From Enterobacter sp. Cy-643 (GTDB lineage Bacteria > Pseudomonadota > Gammaproteobacteria > Enterobacterales > Enterobacteriaceae), in NCBI RefSeq assembly GCF_011752815.1, contig NZ_VWWV01000001.1, positions 558,001-622,000 of the forward strand: a stretch of DNA of 64,000 bases, in the 5' to 3' direction. The notes beneath the pieces are model-generated. The model did not search any database. It saw only the letters and a list, made by a program, of their open reading frames with translations, and was not told where the DNA came from. Position numbers and translations under genes: made by a program. Of this stretch, positions 28,673 through 37,056 are shown piece after piece. Position 1 is the stretch's first letter. Every line of letters begins with the position of its first letter.

Positions 28673-28692
28673 GGAATGATAATCGATCTCAT
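28673..28692 (-). promoter_or_regulatory. Fur-like site before the binding protein gene
   Basis: GGAATGATAATCGATCTCAT contains AATGATAATC, half of the Fur consensus in good form. It lies about 35 bases before the start. Confidence 0.5.
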
Positions 28693-28796
28693 AGCGTTTG
28701 GAATGGGGACGCGGGAATTTTTCTGGTTACGAAAGATGCCAGGGCGAGGCTGACGGGAACCTGTCGTCTGCTTTGGCCACTCAAGGGCTTTACTAA

Positions 28797-29441
<645 letters not shown>

Positions 29442-29467
29442 TAGCGAGCTTAATGGGAGGGGTAAAC

Positions 29468-29908
29468 GTGCTACGAATAATGTTGGTGACGCCAGATAAC
29501 AAAGGCTTTGCCTCACTCAAAGCACAAAGCGTTGAGGAACATTACAATATGCTGCGCCGGCTTGAAGCCAACTGGCTTAGCGGAGAAAACCGTTTTGACT
29601 TGCCCGGAGAAAAACTACTGGGTGTCTTTGCCCGTGAGGAACTGGTCGGTATTGGCGGGCTTAATCGCGACCCGTTTTCAGCAGACAAACGCGCGGGGCG
29701 TATTCGACACCTGTACCTTAGCCCGGCCTGGCGGGGAAAAGGAGCAGGGCAGCAACTGCTGCAGGCTCTGCTTGCCGGCGCAGACCACTGGTTTGATTTT
29801 TATAACACCCATGCTCCCGAACACGCCTTTCGTTTTTATGAGGCCGCCGGGTTTCAGGCCGTTTCCGGTGAGGAGAGGGTGACTCACCGGTTGCTTACTC
29901 GCCGCTAG
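29468..29908 (+). CDS. GNAT family N-acetyltransferase
   Basis: 146 residues from GTG 29468, preceded by GGGAGGGG (29455-29462) five bases upstream; an ATG at 29453 lies inside that ribosome site and is unlikely. The acetyl-CoA pocket is LYLSPAWRGKGAGQQLLQAL and the C-terminal FRFYEAAGFQAV strand-helix follows. Substrate unknown. It begins 26 bases after the kinase-like gene and in the same direction, so the two may be cotranscribed. Its 3' end overlaps that of the convergent LysR gene by 14 bases. Confidence 0.82.
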   Translation: MLRIMLVTPDNKGFASLKAQSVEEHYNMLRRLEANWLSGENRFDLPGEKLLGVFAREELVGIGGLNRDPFSADKRAGRIRHLYLSPAWRGKGAGQQLLQALLAGADHWFDFYNTHAPEHAFRFYEAAGFQAVSGEERVTHRLLTRR

Positions 29909-30830
29909 TTTTGGGCGAACTGGCGGCCAGTTTTGCCGGGCAGAGGTTTTTAAGCCGCTCAATCAGCCAGCGTCCGGCCGGGCCGGGCGGGGAGGCTATT
30001 GGGTAGACGCCATACATCGGCAGCGCGAGTCCGTCTGGCGGGACGTCCTCAATATTTAGCCGCACCAGCCGTCCCTCGCGAATATCCCGGTCGACAACGT
30101 GTGAAGGCATGCTGCCCCAGCCGAGACCGTCGAGCAAAAAGGCGTGTTTGGCCAGCAGATCGCCCAGCCGCCAGGTCGAAGGCGACATCACGCCAAACTC
30201 TTTTCCTTTGGAAAGCTCTGAGCGGTCGGTCAGCACCAGCTGAACGTGTCTGGTCAGTTCGGATTTTGGAATGATGCCTTCGAACTGCGCCAGCGGATGG
30301 TCGGGGGCGGCCACCATCACCAGAGAAACGCCGGTCAGACGCTCCCCGGTCAGCGAGGCCGGCATATCCGGCAGCGAGCCCAGAATGCCAATCCCCGCGC
30401 TGCCGTTAAGCACCGGTTTGTAGCCGCCACCCAGCGCCTCTACAAACAGACGCAGCGGCGTGCCTGGAAACTGTTCGCGGAAGGCTTTGGCCGCCGAAGT
30501 CATCGCCTCCAGCGGGAAGAATACGTCCACCACCACCGAAAGTTCCGATTCCAGCCCCGACGACATGCCGCGTGCTCGCGCCTTCATAAAATCAACACCA
30601 GAAACAATGCAGCGGGCGTCGATCAGCAGCACTTCACCTTCCGGCGTTAGCTTTGGGTAGCGGCCTGAACGGTCGAACAGCTGCACGCCTATCTGGGCTT
30701 CAAGCCCCTTAATCAAATCGCTGATCACCGACTGGGCGCGGTACATTTTGCGAGCGGCCGCGGAGAAGCTGCCTTCGTCGACGGCGGCAATAAACGTACG
30801 AAGTTGGTCCAGTGAAATACCGTCCAGCAT
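29895..30830 (-). CDS. LysR family transcriptional regulator
   Basis: 311 residues. The winged helix-turn-helix is at residues about 6-64 (FSAAARKMYRAQSVISDLIKGLEAQIGVQLFDRSGRYPKLT), followed by an effector-binding domain with the VMVAAPDHPLA hinge. It is divergent from the azoreductase-like gene at 31085 and most likely controls it. The unusual 'AQSVISDLIKGLE' recognition helix separates it from the LysR protein at 17057, so the two are not recent duplicates. Effector unknown. Confidence 0.88.
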   Translation of the reverse strand: MLDGISLDQLRTFIAAVDEGSFSAAARKMYRAQSVISDLIKGLEAQIGVQLFDRSGRYPKLTPEGEVLLIDARCIVSGVDFMKARARGMSSGLESELSVVVDVFFPLEAMTSAAKAFREQFPGTPLRLFVEALGGGYKPVLNGSAGIGILGSLPDMPASLTGERLTGVSLVMVAAPDHPLAQFEGIIPKSELTRHVQLVLTDRSELSKGKEFGVMSPSTWRLGDLLAKHAFLLDGLGWGSMPSHVVDRDIREGRLVRLNIEDVPPDGLALPMYGVYPIASPPGPAGRWLIERLKNLCPAKLAASSPKTSGE

Positions 30831-31084
30831 TGTGATTCCAGCCCGGCAGTGAGGAGGTGAAGCGCAATATAGCCCTTCGGCATGGCTTTGTCATTGGCGA
30901 TGATGTATCGGGCATGGCGATGGATTACATCGAAATATAACGGCTGTTCGGGTAAGTGAGGCGATGGCATAGTGGCTGCCATGTTCAGCGAACCTAAAGA
31001 TTGAGCACACCTATGTTAACGGCTTTCAAAAAACTCTTAACGCGCTTATCTCCTAAATCAGACTCCATTTCAGAGGCTAAAACG

Positions 31085-31696
31085 ATGTCGACTATTCTGC
31101 ATATTGATACCAGTGTTCTGGGCGGTTATTCCGTCAGCCGCCAGCTGTCGGCTGATATTGTCGCCCGCCAGAAAACGCTGCATCCTGGCGCCACCGTGAT
31201 TTACCGGGACCTGGTTCAGTCCCCGGCACAGCACCTGTCAGACAAACACATTGCCGCTTTCCAGGGCGCGGAAGTGACCGACGCTGAGCTGGGCGCAGAC
31301 CTTGCGGCCGGTGGGGCGTTTATTGACGATCTGTTCGCTGCGGACGTGATTGTTATTGGTGTGCCGATGTACAACTTCTCTATTCCATCCCAGCTGAAGG
31401 CGTGGATCGACCGCGTATGCGTGGCCGGGCGCACTTTCCAGTACGGCGCAAACGGCCCGGAAGGCCTGCTGCCAAAAGGCAAAAAGGTGTTTATCGCTTC
31501 TTCGCGCGGCGGCCAGTACACCGGCGATAGCCCGGCGGCATTCCTGGAGCATCAGGAATCCTATCTGAAAGCGGTGCTGGGCTTTATTGGCCTGACAGAT
31601 GTGACCATTATTCGCGCAGAAAACCTGAGCCGTGGCGACGAAGCGAAAAGCGCCGCACTCGCCGATGCGAAAAACCAGATTGCGTCACTGGCCTGA
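31085..31696 (+). CDS. FMN-dependent NADH-azoreductase / quinone reductase (AzoR-like)
   Basis: 203 residues from ATG 31085 (MSTILHIDTSVLGGYSVSRQL); an in-frame ATG 28 codons upstream adds a non-conserved leader. The flavodoxin-like fold shows the FMN phosphate loop (DTSVLGGYSVS), the VPMYNFSIPSQLKAWIDRV segment typical of AzoR, and SSRGGQY near residue 140. Family members reduce quinones or azo compounds with NADH and protect from electrophile stress. It is a paralogue type found divergent from a LysR regulator, not necessarily the housekeeping azoR. About 250 bases separate the two starts. Confidence 0.88.
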   Translation: MSTILHIDTSVLGGYSVSRQLSADIVARQKTLHPGATVIYRDLVQSPAQHLSDKHIAAFQGAEVTDAELGADLAAGGAFIDDLFAADVIVIGVPMYNFSIPSQLKAWIDRVCVAGRTFQYGANGPEGLLPKGKKVFIASSRGGQYTGDSPAAFLEHQESYLKAVLGFIGLTDVTIIRAENLSRGDEAKSAALADAKNQIASLA

Positions 31697-31761
31697 TTAC
31701 GGATAACGGATAACGAGCCCTGGCTATGACTGCAAAGGCTCGTTTATTTCGCGGAGGTGAA

Positions 31762-32664
31762 CTAAAACGCCCGCCAGATAAGCACGGCAATCCCGCCAAA
31801 CAGGATCCATTTCACGATGTAATACACCGTTTTATTCCAGCTTTTTAACTTCTTGCCGACGATACGAATCTGATAGATGTAGCGGAAAGCGCGGTTGATC
31901 CCACCGATGCGGTCGTTTTCATCGTTAGGTGCCGACGCGGCGCTCATCAGGTTGCGTCCCAGCCAGTGGTTAACCGCCTGAGCCCAGCGGTAGCGCATCG
32001 GTCTTTCCACGTCGCAGAACAGAATCAGGCGATTTTCGCCGCTGGTGTTTTCCGCATAGTGAATAAAGGTTTCATCGAACAGGACTCCTTCGCCGTCGCG
32101 CCAGCTGTAGCGCTTCCCGTCCACTTCAATAAAGCAGCGATCGTCATTCGGGGTCGCAAGTCCCAGGTGGAAACGCAGCGAGCCGGCGTACGGATCCCGG
32201 TGCCTCGGCAGGCGGCTGCCGTCGGGCAGGGTGGCGAACATCGCGGCCTTGATGGACGGCATGGTGCGCAGCAGTTCGGTTGTCTTCGGGCACAGTATGC
32301 TGGCCGACGGGTGGGCGTTTTCATACCATTTCAAATAAAAGCGCTTCCAGCCTGTTTTAAAGAAGGAGTTAAAGCCTGCGTCATTAAATTTTTCCGCGGC
32401 TTTTATCTGCTCCAGCTTTTGCAGGTGAATACCCTCGTCGCGAATCACTTCCCAGTTTTCCCGCAGCGTTGTCAGCTCGGGAAAGGTTTCCGGCGTTAAG
32501 TAGGGCGTATTCGGCACCCTGGAGAAAAGATACATAAAACCGTTAAGTGGGGCGGTAAACGTGGAATGGTCCGACAGCTGCCGCCAGAAACGAAAGCGAA
32601 TCTTGCCGCGATAATGCACATAGACCACTGAAATAATAATGATGAGTAAAATAATATATTTCAT
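31762..32664 (-). CDS. lpxO: Lipid A hydroxylase LpxO (Fe2+/2-oxoglutarate dioxygenase)
   Basis: 300 residues. A hydrophobic N-terminal anchor (YIILLIIIISVVYVHY) and a C-terminal hydrophobic segment (IVKWILFGGIAVLIW) flank an aspartyl/asparaginyl beta-hydroxylase domain. The iron ligands fit HRD (H155, D157) and H202 (ETFIHYAEN), with R212 (ENRLILFCDVERP) for 2-oxoglutarate. It adds an S-2-hydroxyl group to the secondary myristoyl chain of lipid A at the inner membrane, a change linked in Salmonella and Klebsiella to host evasion. Transcribed alone, toward the azoreductase gene. E. coli K-12 lacks it. Confidence 0.9.
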   Translation of the reverse strand: MKYIILLIIIISVVYVHYRGKIRFRFWRQLSDHSTFTAPLNGFMYLFSRVPNTPYLTPETFPELTTLRENWEVIRDEGIHLQKLEQIKAAEKFNDAGFNSFFKTGWKRFYLKWYENAHPSASILCPKTTELLRTMPSIKAAMFATLPDGSRLPRHRDPYAGSLRFHLGLATPNDDRCFIEVDGKRYSWRDGEGVLFDETFIHYAENTSGENRLILFCDVERPMRYRWAQAVNHWLGRNLMSAASAPNDENDRIGGINRAFRYIYQIRIVGKKLKSWNKTVYYIVKWILFGGIAVLIWRAF

Positions 32665-32724
32665 ATTGTTATCTGACCACTGTGTTTTTGCTCATTCCCT
32701 GCCGGGCCAAAGCCCCGACTGCCC

Positions 32725-32749
32725 AAAAAGCGCCGTTGAAAAAGGCGCT
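32725..32749 (-). terminator. Terminator of the trimeric autotransporter gene
   Basis: AGCGCC (32729-32734) and GGCGCT (32744-32749) pair around a nine-base loop. On the minus strand the hairpin ends in TTTTTGGG. It lies about 55 bases past the stop of the gene at 32804. Confidence 0.7.
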
Positions 32750-32803
32750 GAATGAAATAGAGCTTAGCAGCGGTTTTAGCGAAGTAAATGTTGCCCTGAC
32801 AAC

Positions 32804-33829
32804 TTACCAGCCTACAGATAACCCCGCGCCGTAACCCACATTGTTTTCTGTATCGTCACTGACGGTGGCTTTCACCACAACAGCATTTCCGATACGCGTA
32901 GAGGCGCCCACGGCTAAAGCATTTTCGCCTTCATAGCCGCCAATACCAGCCCCTATAGCCACGGTTTGATTATTCATAACTTGCGGTATGTTGCTCATTG
33001 CCATTGCGCCGGAAATACCCGCATTGGCCTCTTTTTGATTATGGTTAACCTGATCTTTTAATGAAGAAAATGCGTTGGTTAATTGGCCGATTGCCTGGCT
33101 GTTATCCTTAATCATGCGCGTATTGTTTTCTGCGCGTTCAGTATTTAAAGAGATATTGTCAGCGTTAGTTGATACGTGTGCCTGAGTTGCCGTATCAAGT
33201 TTCTTTTCGGTGGTTATCAGGCCATTTTTGCCATTAATGCCATTTGTTCCGTTTTTACCATCAGCGCCGTTTTGACCGTTAATACCATTGGTTCCATCTT
33301 TACCATCAGCGCCGTTTTCACCGTTAATACCATTTGTTCCGTTTTTACCATCAGTACCGTTTTTAACCTGAGACTGAACGTATTCGATCATCGCTTTGTC
33401 TTTGGCTGCCTGGCGGTCGGCATCTGTCACCGGGCTGTCCAGGTGTGAACTTTTATCGGCTGTGGACGGTACATCCGGATCCATAATTATCGCCGTTGAA
33501 GGGGTAAGCGTGCTGGCGACGATTGAGTGGGGAGCATCGAGATGCGGCGGAACGGGCACTGAATGATTCCCGTCCATATGTGGGGTCGTCACCGTCCCAG
33601 TCACAAAATCGCTGGTATAGTTTGTCTGATGGGCGCGATCGTAATCCCGTACAGCCTGCTGCTGCGTTGCATCCATACTTTCAAAACGGGCTCTTGCTTC
33701 CTGCCAGGTAATAGATTTATTCACCATATTATTATAGAAGTCGCTTACCACATCAGCCCTGGCTGAAGCCGAAAGGACCAAAATACCAAACACCAGAGCC
33801 ATTGATTGACCAAAGTTAAAGGATTTCAT
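32804..33829 (-). CDS. Short YadA-type trimeric autotransporter with collagen-like tract
   Basis: 341 residues. A signal peptide is cleaved after ARA (residue 25). Residues 26-155 form a non-repetitive, partly helical region with no known binding head that I recognise. Residues 158-205 are sixteen uninterrupted Gly-X-Y triplets without proline (G-T-N, G-I-N, G-A-D, G-K-N), collagen-like, encoded by 45-base repeats at 33215-33358. Residues 206-262 are a coiled-coil stalk (DTATQAHVSTNADNISLN). The last about 75 residues (NNQTVAIGAGIGGYEGENAL to GLSVGW) are a YadA membrane anchor. It should be a surface trimer that binds host or abiotic targets. A separate FNR/CRP-like site lies upstream. Much shorter than YadA or UpaG. 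Confidence 0.85.
   Translation of the reverse strand: MKSFNFGQSMALVFGILVLSASARADVVSDFYNNMVNKSITWQEARARFESMDATQQQAVRDYDRAHQTNYTSDFVTGTVTTPHMDGNHSVPVPPHLDAPHSIVASTLTPSTAIIMDPDVPSTADKSSHLDSPVTDADRQAAKDKAMIEYVQSQVKNGTDGKNGTNGINGENGADGKDGTNGINGQNGADGKNGTNGINGKNGLITTEKKLDTATQAHVSTNADNISLNTERAENNTRMIKDNSQAIGQLTNAFSSLKDQVNHNQKEANAGISGAMAMSNIPQVMNNQTVAIGAGIGGYEGENALAVGASTRIGNAVVVKATVSDDTENNVGYGAGLSVGW
33215..33358 (-). repeat. 45-bp coding repeats (Gly-X-Y) inside the autotransporter gene
   Basis: A 45-base unit encoding GTN-GIN-G(E/Q/K)N-GAD-GK(D/N) is repeated about three times with few changes. Exact-length units keep the frame, so recombination could shorten or lengthen the collagen-like tract without breaking the gene. 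Confidence 0.8.
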
Positions 33830-33923
33830 TTATCTCTCACCATAAATAAATTGAACGTTCCAATGCATTATTGAGCGCACTAATAACGGCGATGAACTAT
33901 CCCGAAATGTGACAATCAAATCC

Positions 33924-33937
33924 TTGATCTAAATCAT
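33924..33937. promoter_or_regulatory. FNR-type box upstream of the autotransporter gene
   Basis: TTGATCTAAATCAT matches the FNR consensus TTGAT-N4-ATCAA except for the last base. It lies 95-108 bases before the autotransporter start in an otherwise empty 287-base gap. The remainder of that gap (33830-34116) shows no gene. Confidence 0.5.
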
Positions 33938-34116
33938 AAGAAAATTCTTAGTGGAGAGTGTTTAAAAGCGATAAAACAGGCCGTTTACATTCATTATTTG
34001 CGCTGGTGTCAGGCTGCTCACACCGCTGTTACAATCGGGGTGAAAAGGGGTAAGGCGCTTACGTTTGAAAGTGCAGTTACTCGTGGGCCGCGTGATGGCA
34101 GAAGGGCGTGGAGCGG

Positions 34117-34506
34117 CTAAAAGTCATAGCTTGTGCTGCCATCGCGTTCACGCCAGATCTGCATGATAATATTTTTATCAATACAGTTTTTAGGTGGCTT
34201 TACATCCTTAAAGCATAATCGATCTTCTTTTCCTTCTTCCTGATAACCATCACTGAAAGCAAACACAGAAATAAGAAATGGGCCAGCCTTACCAGAAGGG
34301 ATATGATATTGCTCTCTAATCTGGTTCTGATTGCGTTCCCACCAATGAATTTTTGCCGACTCAGTGAACGGCAGTCTATCAACGAGGATTACGGCAGTAC
34401 TTCCATTGTAATGAGCGCCCTTAATCATCGCATTTCTATTACCTAAGACGTAATAGCCACCATAACCCAATAAGGCTACCAGGATCAGAATTGTAAATAT
34501 ACGCAT
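34117..34506 (-). CDS. DUF943 family protein
   Basis: 129 residues. A hydrophobic N-terminal segment (residues 4-23, FTILILVALLGYGGYYVLG) acts as a signal anchor. The rest is a small domain with the pattern VILVDRLPFTESAKIHWWERNQ, then DGYQEEGKEDRLCFKDVKPP and NCIDKNIIMQI; two cysteines (LCFKD, KNCID) may pair in the periplasm. I believe this is the enterobacterial DUF943 family, whose role is unknown. It overlaps the stop of the DUF3289 gene by one base, so the two are translationally coupled. Base composition is AT-rich compared with the core genes. An inner-membrane partner or immunity-like role is only a guess. Confidence 0.7.
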   Translation of the reverse strand: MRIFTILILVALLGYGGYYVLGNRNAMIKGAHYNGSTAVILVDRLPFTESAKIHWWERNQNQIREQYHIPSGKAGPFLISVFAFSDGYQEEGKEDRLCFKDVKPPKNCIDKNIIMQIWRERDGSTSYDF

Positions 34507-35351
34507 CAGCGTTTTCCTTCTATGTCGATCACTGCTTCCATATTTGTTAAAAATGGTTTAAAGCCAAACCGACTAAATCGCTGTAATACAAACCATATTT
34601 TAAAAAACTGGAATTGGTTGAATTTTTTCTTTCTTATGTCATCAACATCCAGCCCAAAATGGTCTTGCCCTGTAAATTTAACTCTTGCTTTCCAACCGGA
34701 ATCGTTCACATCAAAACTTATTATATCTATTTTTGTTGCGTAAACATCATGAACGGTGATCCCCATTCCGTTGATCTTATCATGTATAGGTGAGTTGAAC
34801 TTAGGAAGAATAGATATTTCAATTGCAGCTTCAAGATCTTTCAACCTATCTTGAGGGAATCCTTTATTTTGATGATCAACAAGTAACCCGATAGATTTTC
34901 GCATGTAAGTTACTGTGTTTTTTGTAGAATAATTAGAGTGTAATTTATGGCTATATGCAGCATTTAAGTGCTCATCATTAAACGGCGTTCCAGATGAACG
35001 ATAAAAATGCCTTAGCATTTGATTAATTAAATATTTGTACGGACCTATACAAGAATACGGAAGAGATTTTTTTAGCATTTCTTCAAAAAGTAGTTTTGCA
35101 CATTCTTGAATGCTTACAGTCCCGGAGTTATGCTTTCCACCGTATACGCCTGCAAATCTTGATTGGGAGTTATCGAACGCGGTAAGCCTGGTTAATGTGT
35201 AAGGGTCTACGACATTTGATACGTTTGTTAACCCAAACTCTCTTTTTAATCTGTCTTCTGATATATCGCGGTAACGCATGTCATTAGCACTATAATCATT
35301 AAAAGATTTAAGTGTAGTAAATACATTTCTTGGAAATACAACATTAGCCAT
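34506..35351 (-). CDS. DUF3289 family protein
   Basis: 281 residues, no signal peptide and no membrane segment. The C-terminus (FNQFQFFKIWFVLQRFSRFGFKPFLTNMEAVIDI) is the feature by which I assign DUF3289, with moderate certainty. The middle contains HFYRSSGTPFNDEHLNAAY and HDKINGMGITVHDVYATKIDI, which look like a conserved domain, possibly enzymatic, but no known catalytic set is evident. The gene is strikingly AT-rich and codon use differs from the neighbours, a sign of transfer. It is followed by the coupled DUF943 gene. In enterobacteria such pairs are found in accessory regions; an antagonism function is inference. Confidence 0.7.
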   Translation of the reverse strand: MANVVFPRNVFTTLKSFNDYSANDMRYRDISEDRLKREFGLTNVSNVVDPYTLTRLTAFDNSQSRFAGVYGGKHNSGTVSIQECAKLLFEEMLKKSLPYSCIGPYKYLINQMLRHFYRSSGTPFNDEHLNAAYSHKLHSNYSTKNTVTYMRKSIGLLVDHQNKGFPQDRLKDLEAAIEISILPKFNSPIHDKINGMGITVHDVYATKIDIISFDVNDSGWKARVKFTGQDHFGLDVDDIRKKKFNQFQFFKIWFVLQRFSRFGFKPFLTNMEAVIDIEGKR

Positions 35352-35968
35352 GTGGGGTGTTCCTTTCCCTTAAAAATATTGATACAGATATAATAGCGCT
35401 GGCGAAAATCTGTGCAATTATTTAGATGGTGAATGAATTTGTGCGGTTTATTGATTTTGAAAATGAAAAAGTACGATATAGCAGAGGGTTAAACAGTCGC
35501 CTCAGGACTGTTTCAGTAACGCAGCCAGCACGCCGACGATGCGGGCTTCGGGATCCTGCTCGCGTTTTGGCTGCGTTGCCGATCTGCGCATTGGCACGGC
35601 CCAGAGCTGGAGGTACTTTTCCCATCCTGGCGCTGACGATATTAATTTTCTTGAACCTAATATCGACGATCGGACACTGCCCGGTTTGCCCGTCATTTCG
35701 GGTAATCTCGACAAGGTTCATTATGGGTTCAGCGATGAATTCGGAGTGCATGTTATGTTCCCGTTGGTTGATAATGAAAATTTAAAAATTTTTGATCAAT
35801 AATAGAAATCAATAACTAAATAATTATCTATAAAAACGGTCAATGCATATAATTAATTTAATAATTTATTTTTAATATTATTCTTGTAATTTCTGAGGCT
35901 AAACGGTTTTCTTCTTCACATTCAGATCTACGGATTTAAAAACAACAACGAAAATCGCAACTGAACGA

Positions 35969-35991
35969 GGCTGGAGCAATCCGGCCTTTTT
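35969..35991 (+). terminator. Terminator-like hairpin without an obvious gene
   Basis: GGCTGGA (35969-35975), loop GCAA, TCCGGCC (35980-35986), then TTTTT. A tight stem with a GNRA-type loop and a T-run is a good rho-independent terminator, but no plus-strand gene precedes it; a short untranslated RNA is possible. Confidence 0.6.
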
Positions 35992-36092
35992 GCCATTTGG
36001 CTATGGGATACAGCGAGAGTCGCGATACGGCGCACATGCCGTTTTTGAGGGGGTTGCGGCTTTGGCTTTCCGCTGGCATGATCCAGAACAGG

Positions 36093-36113
36093 GATTAATG
36101 AGGAGCATTAATC
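36093..36113. promoter_or_regulatory. Perfect inverted repeat upstream of the thiM riboswitch
   Basis: GATTAATG-AGGAG-CATTAATC is an exact 8-bp inverted repeat with a five-base centre, about 26 bases before the riboswitch. It sits where a promoter or operator for thiM would be expected. Confidence 0.5.
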
Positions 36114-36138
36114 GCAATCTTTTGATTTTGTAGTAAAT

Positions 36139-36217
36139 GACTCGGGGTGCCCTTCCTTGTGAAGGCTGAGAAATACCCGTACCACCTGATCTGGATAATG
36201 CCAGCGTAGGGAAGTCA
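36139..36217 (+). ncRNA. TPP riboswitch (thi box) of thiMD
   Basis: The conserved pieces are all present in order: ACTCGGGGTGCCCTTC, GAAGGCTGAGAAATACCCGT, ACCACCTGATCTGGATAATG and CCAGCGTAGGGAAGT. When bound to thiamine pyrophosphate it should block expression of thiMD. A strong stem follows at 36222-36255 that reaches the ribosome binding site, consistent with translational control as known for E. coli thiM. Confidence 0.95.
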
Positions 36218-36221
36218 GATG

Positions 36222-36255
36222 CCTGTCCGGCGTCCCTTCTTTCACGCCGGACAGG
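36222..36255 (+). promoter_or_regulatory. Expression-platform hairpin of the thiM leader
   Basis: CCTGTCCGGCG (36222-36232) pairs perfectly with CGCCGGACAGG (36245-36255). The 3' strand runs into AGGAG (36254-36258), the thiM ribosome site, so the stem can partly mask it. No T-run follows, arguing for translation control rather than termination. Confidence 0.75.
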
Positions 36256-36267
36256 AGCCTTACTGTT

Positions 36268-37056
36268 ATGCAACCTGACCTGCTACCCGGCGCAACCGCC
36301 GCCTCCGTTTTGCACCACCTCCGCCAGCATTCGCCGCTGGTTCACTGCATGACCAATGACGTAGTGCAAACCTTTACCGCTAATGTGCTTCTGGCGCTTG
36401 GGGCTGCTCCGGCGATGGTGATTGAAGCCGAAGAAGCGGCGCAGTTTAGCGGGCTTGCCAGCGCGCTGCTGATCAACATCGGCACCCTGACGTCAGAACG
36501 CGCGGTGGCGATGCTGGCCGCGATTCACGCCGCCAATAGCGCCGGAACGCCGTGGGCGCTCGACCCTGTCGCGGTGGGTGGTTTGGCTTTCCGTACGCGG
36601 TTTGCTCGCGAAATTATTCAACTGAAACCCGCCGCCATTCGCGGCAATGCGTCTGAAATCATGGCGCTGGCGGGGGAGCAGGCCGGAGGCCGTGGCGTAG
36701 ACAGCACCGATGATGCACTTTCGGCGATCCCGGCGGCGCAAAAGCTGGCGCGCGAAACCGGCGCGGTGGTTGCCGTAACCGGCGAAACTGATTACGTCAC
36801 CGACGGCGAACGAACGTTTGCCGTGACCGGCGGGGGAGAACTCATGACGCGAGTCGTTGGCACCGGCTGCGCGCTTTCCGCCGTGGTTGCTGCGTGCTGC
36901 GCTTTACCGGGGCACAGGCTGGACAACGTCGCCAGCGCCTGCCGCTTTATGTCGCTTGCCGGCGAGCAGGCCATCGCCGCCGGCCGTGGGCCGGGCAGTT
37001 TTACGCCAGCCTTCCTCGACGCCCTTTATCTGCTGAACGCGGAGGTACTGGCATGA
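36268..37056 (+). CDS. thiM: Hydroxyethylthiazole kinase
   Basis: 262 residues, as in E. coli. It salvages 4-methyl-5-hydroxyethylthiazole by ATP-dependent phosphorylation. Family marks are [20 protein letters not shown] near the N-terminus, ALDPVAVGG (ribokinase-like fold) and the anion-hole [12 protein letters not shown] near residue 197. The start at ATG 36268 follows AGGAG. It is the first gene of the salvage operon under the TPP riboswitch and overlaps thiD by four bases (ATGA). Confidence 0.95.
   Translation: MQPDLLPGATAASVLHHLRQHSPLVHCMTNDVVQTFTANVLLALGAAPAMVIEAEEAAQFSGLASALLINIGTLTSERAVAMLAAIHAANSAGTPWALDPVAVGGLAFRTRFAREIIQLKPAAIRGNASEIMALAGEQAGGRGVDSTDDALSAIPAAQKLARETGAVVAVTGETDYVTDGERTFAVTGGGELMTRVVGTGCALSAVVAACCALPGHRLDNVASACRFMSLAGEQAIAAGRGPGSFTPAFLDALYLLNAEVLA

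Larger units (their letters stand above)
35352..36138. other. Gene-poor AT-rich region with probable gene remnants
   Basis: No convincing gene in about 790 bases. Two short stretches look protein-like but lack start and context: on the minus strand about 35506-35640 (APGWEKYLQLWAVP and PEARIVGVLAALLKQS), and on the plus strand about 35626-35802 (DDINFLEPNIDDRTLPGLPV and YGFSDEFGVHVMFPLVDNEN). They may be remains of separate genes broken by rearrangement. A terminator-like hairpin (35969) and a perfect inverted repeat (36093) lie nearer thiM. The region joins the DUF3289 gene to the thiM riboswitch and is a probable integration scar. Confidence 0.5.

Noticed and set aside
36001-36273. 90-codon minus-strand frame covering the thiM leader
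   Set aside because: It runs antisense through the TPP riboswitch and has no coding signs.
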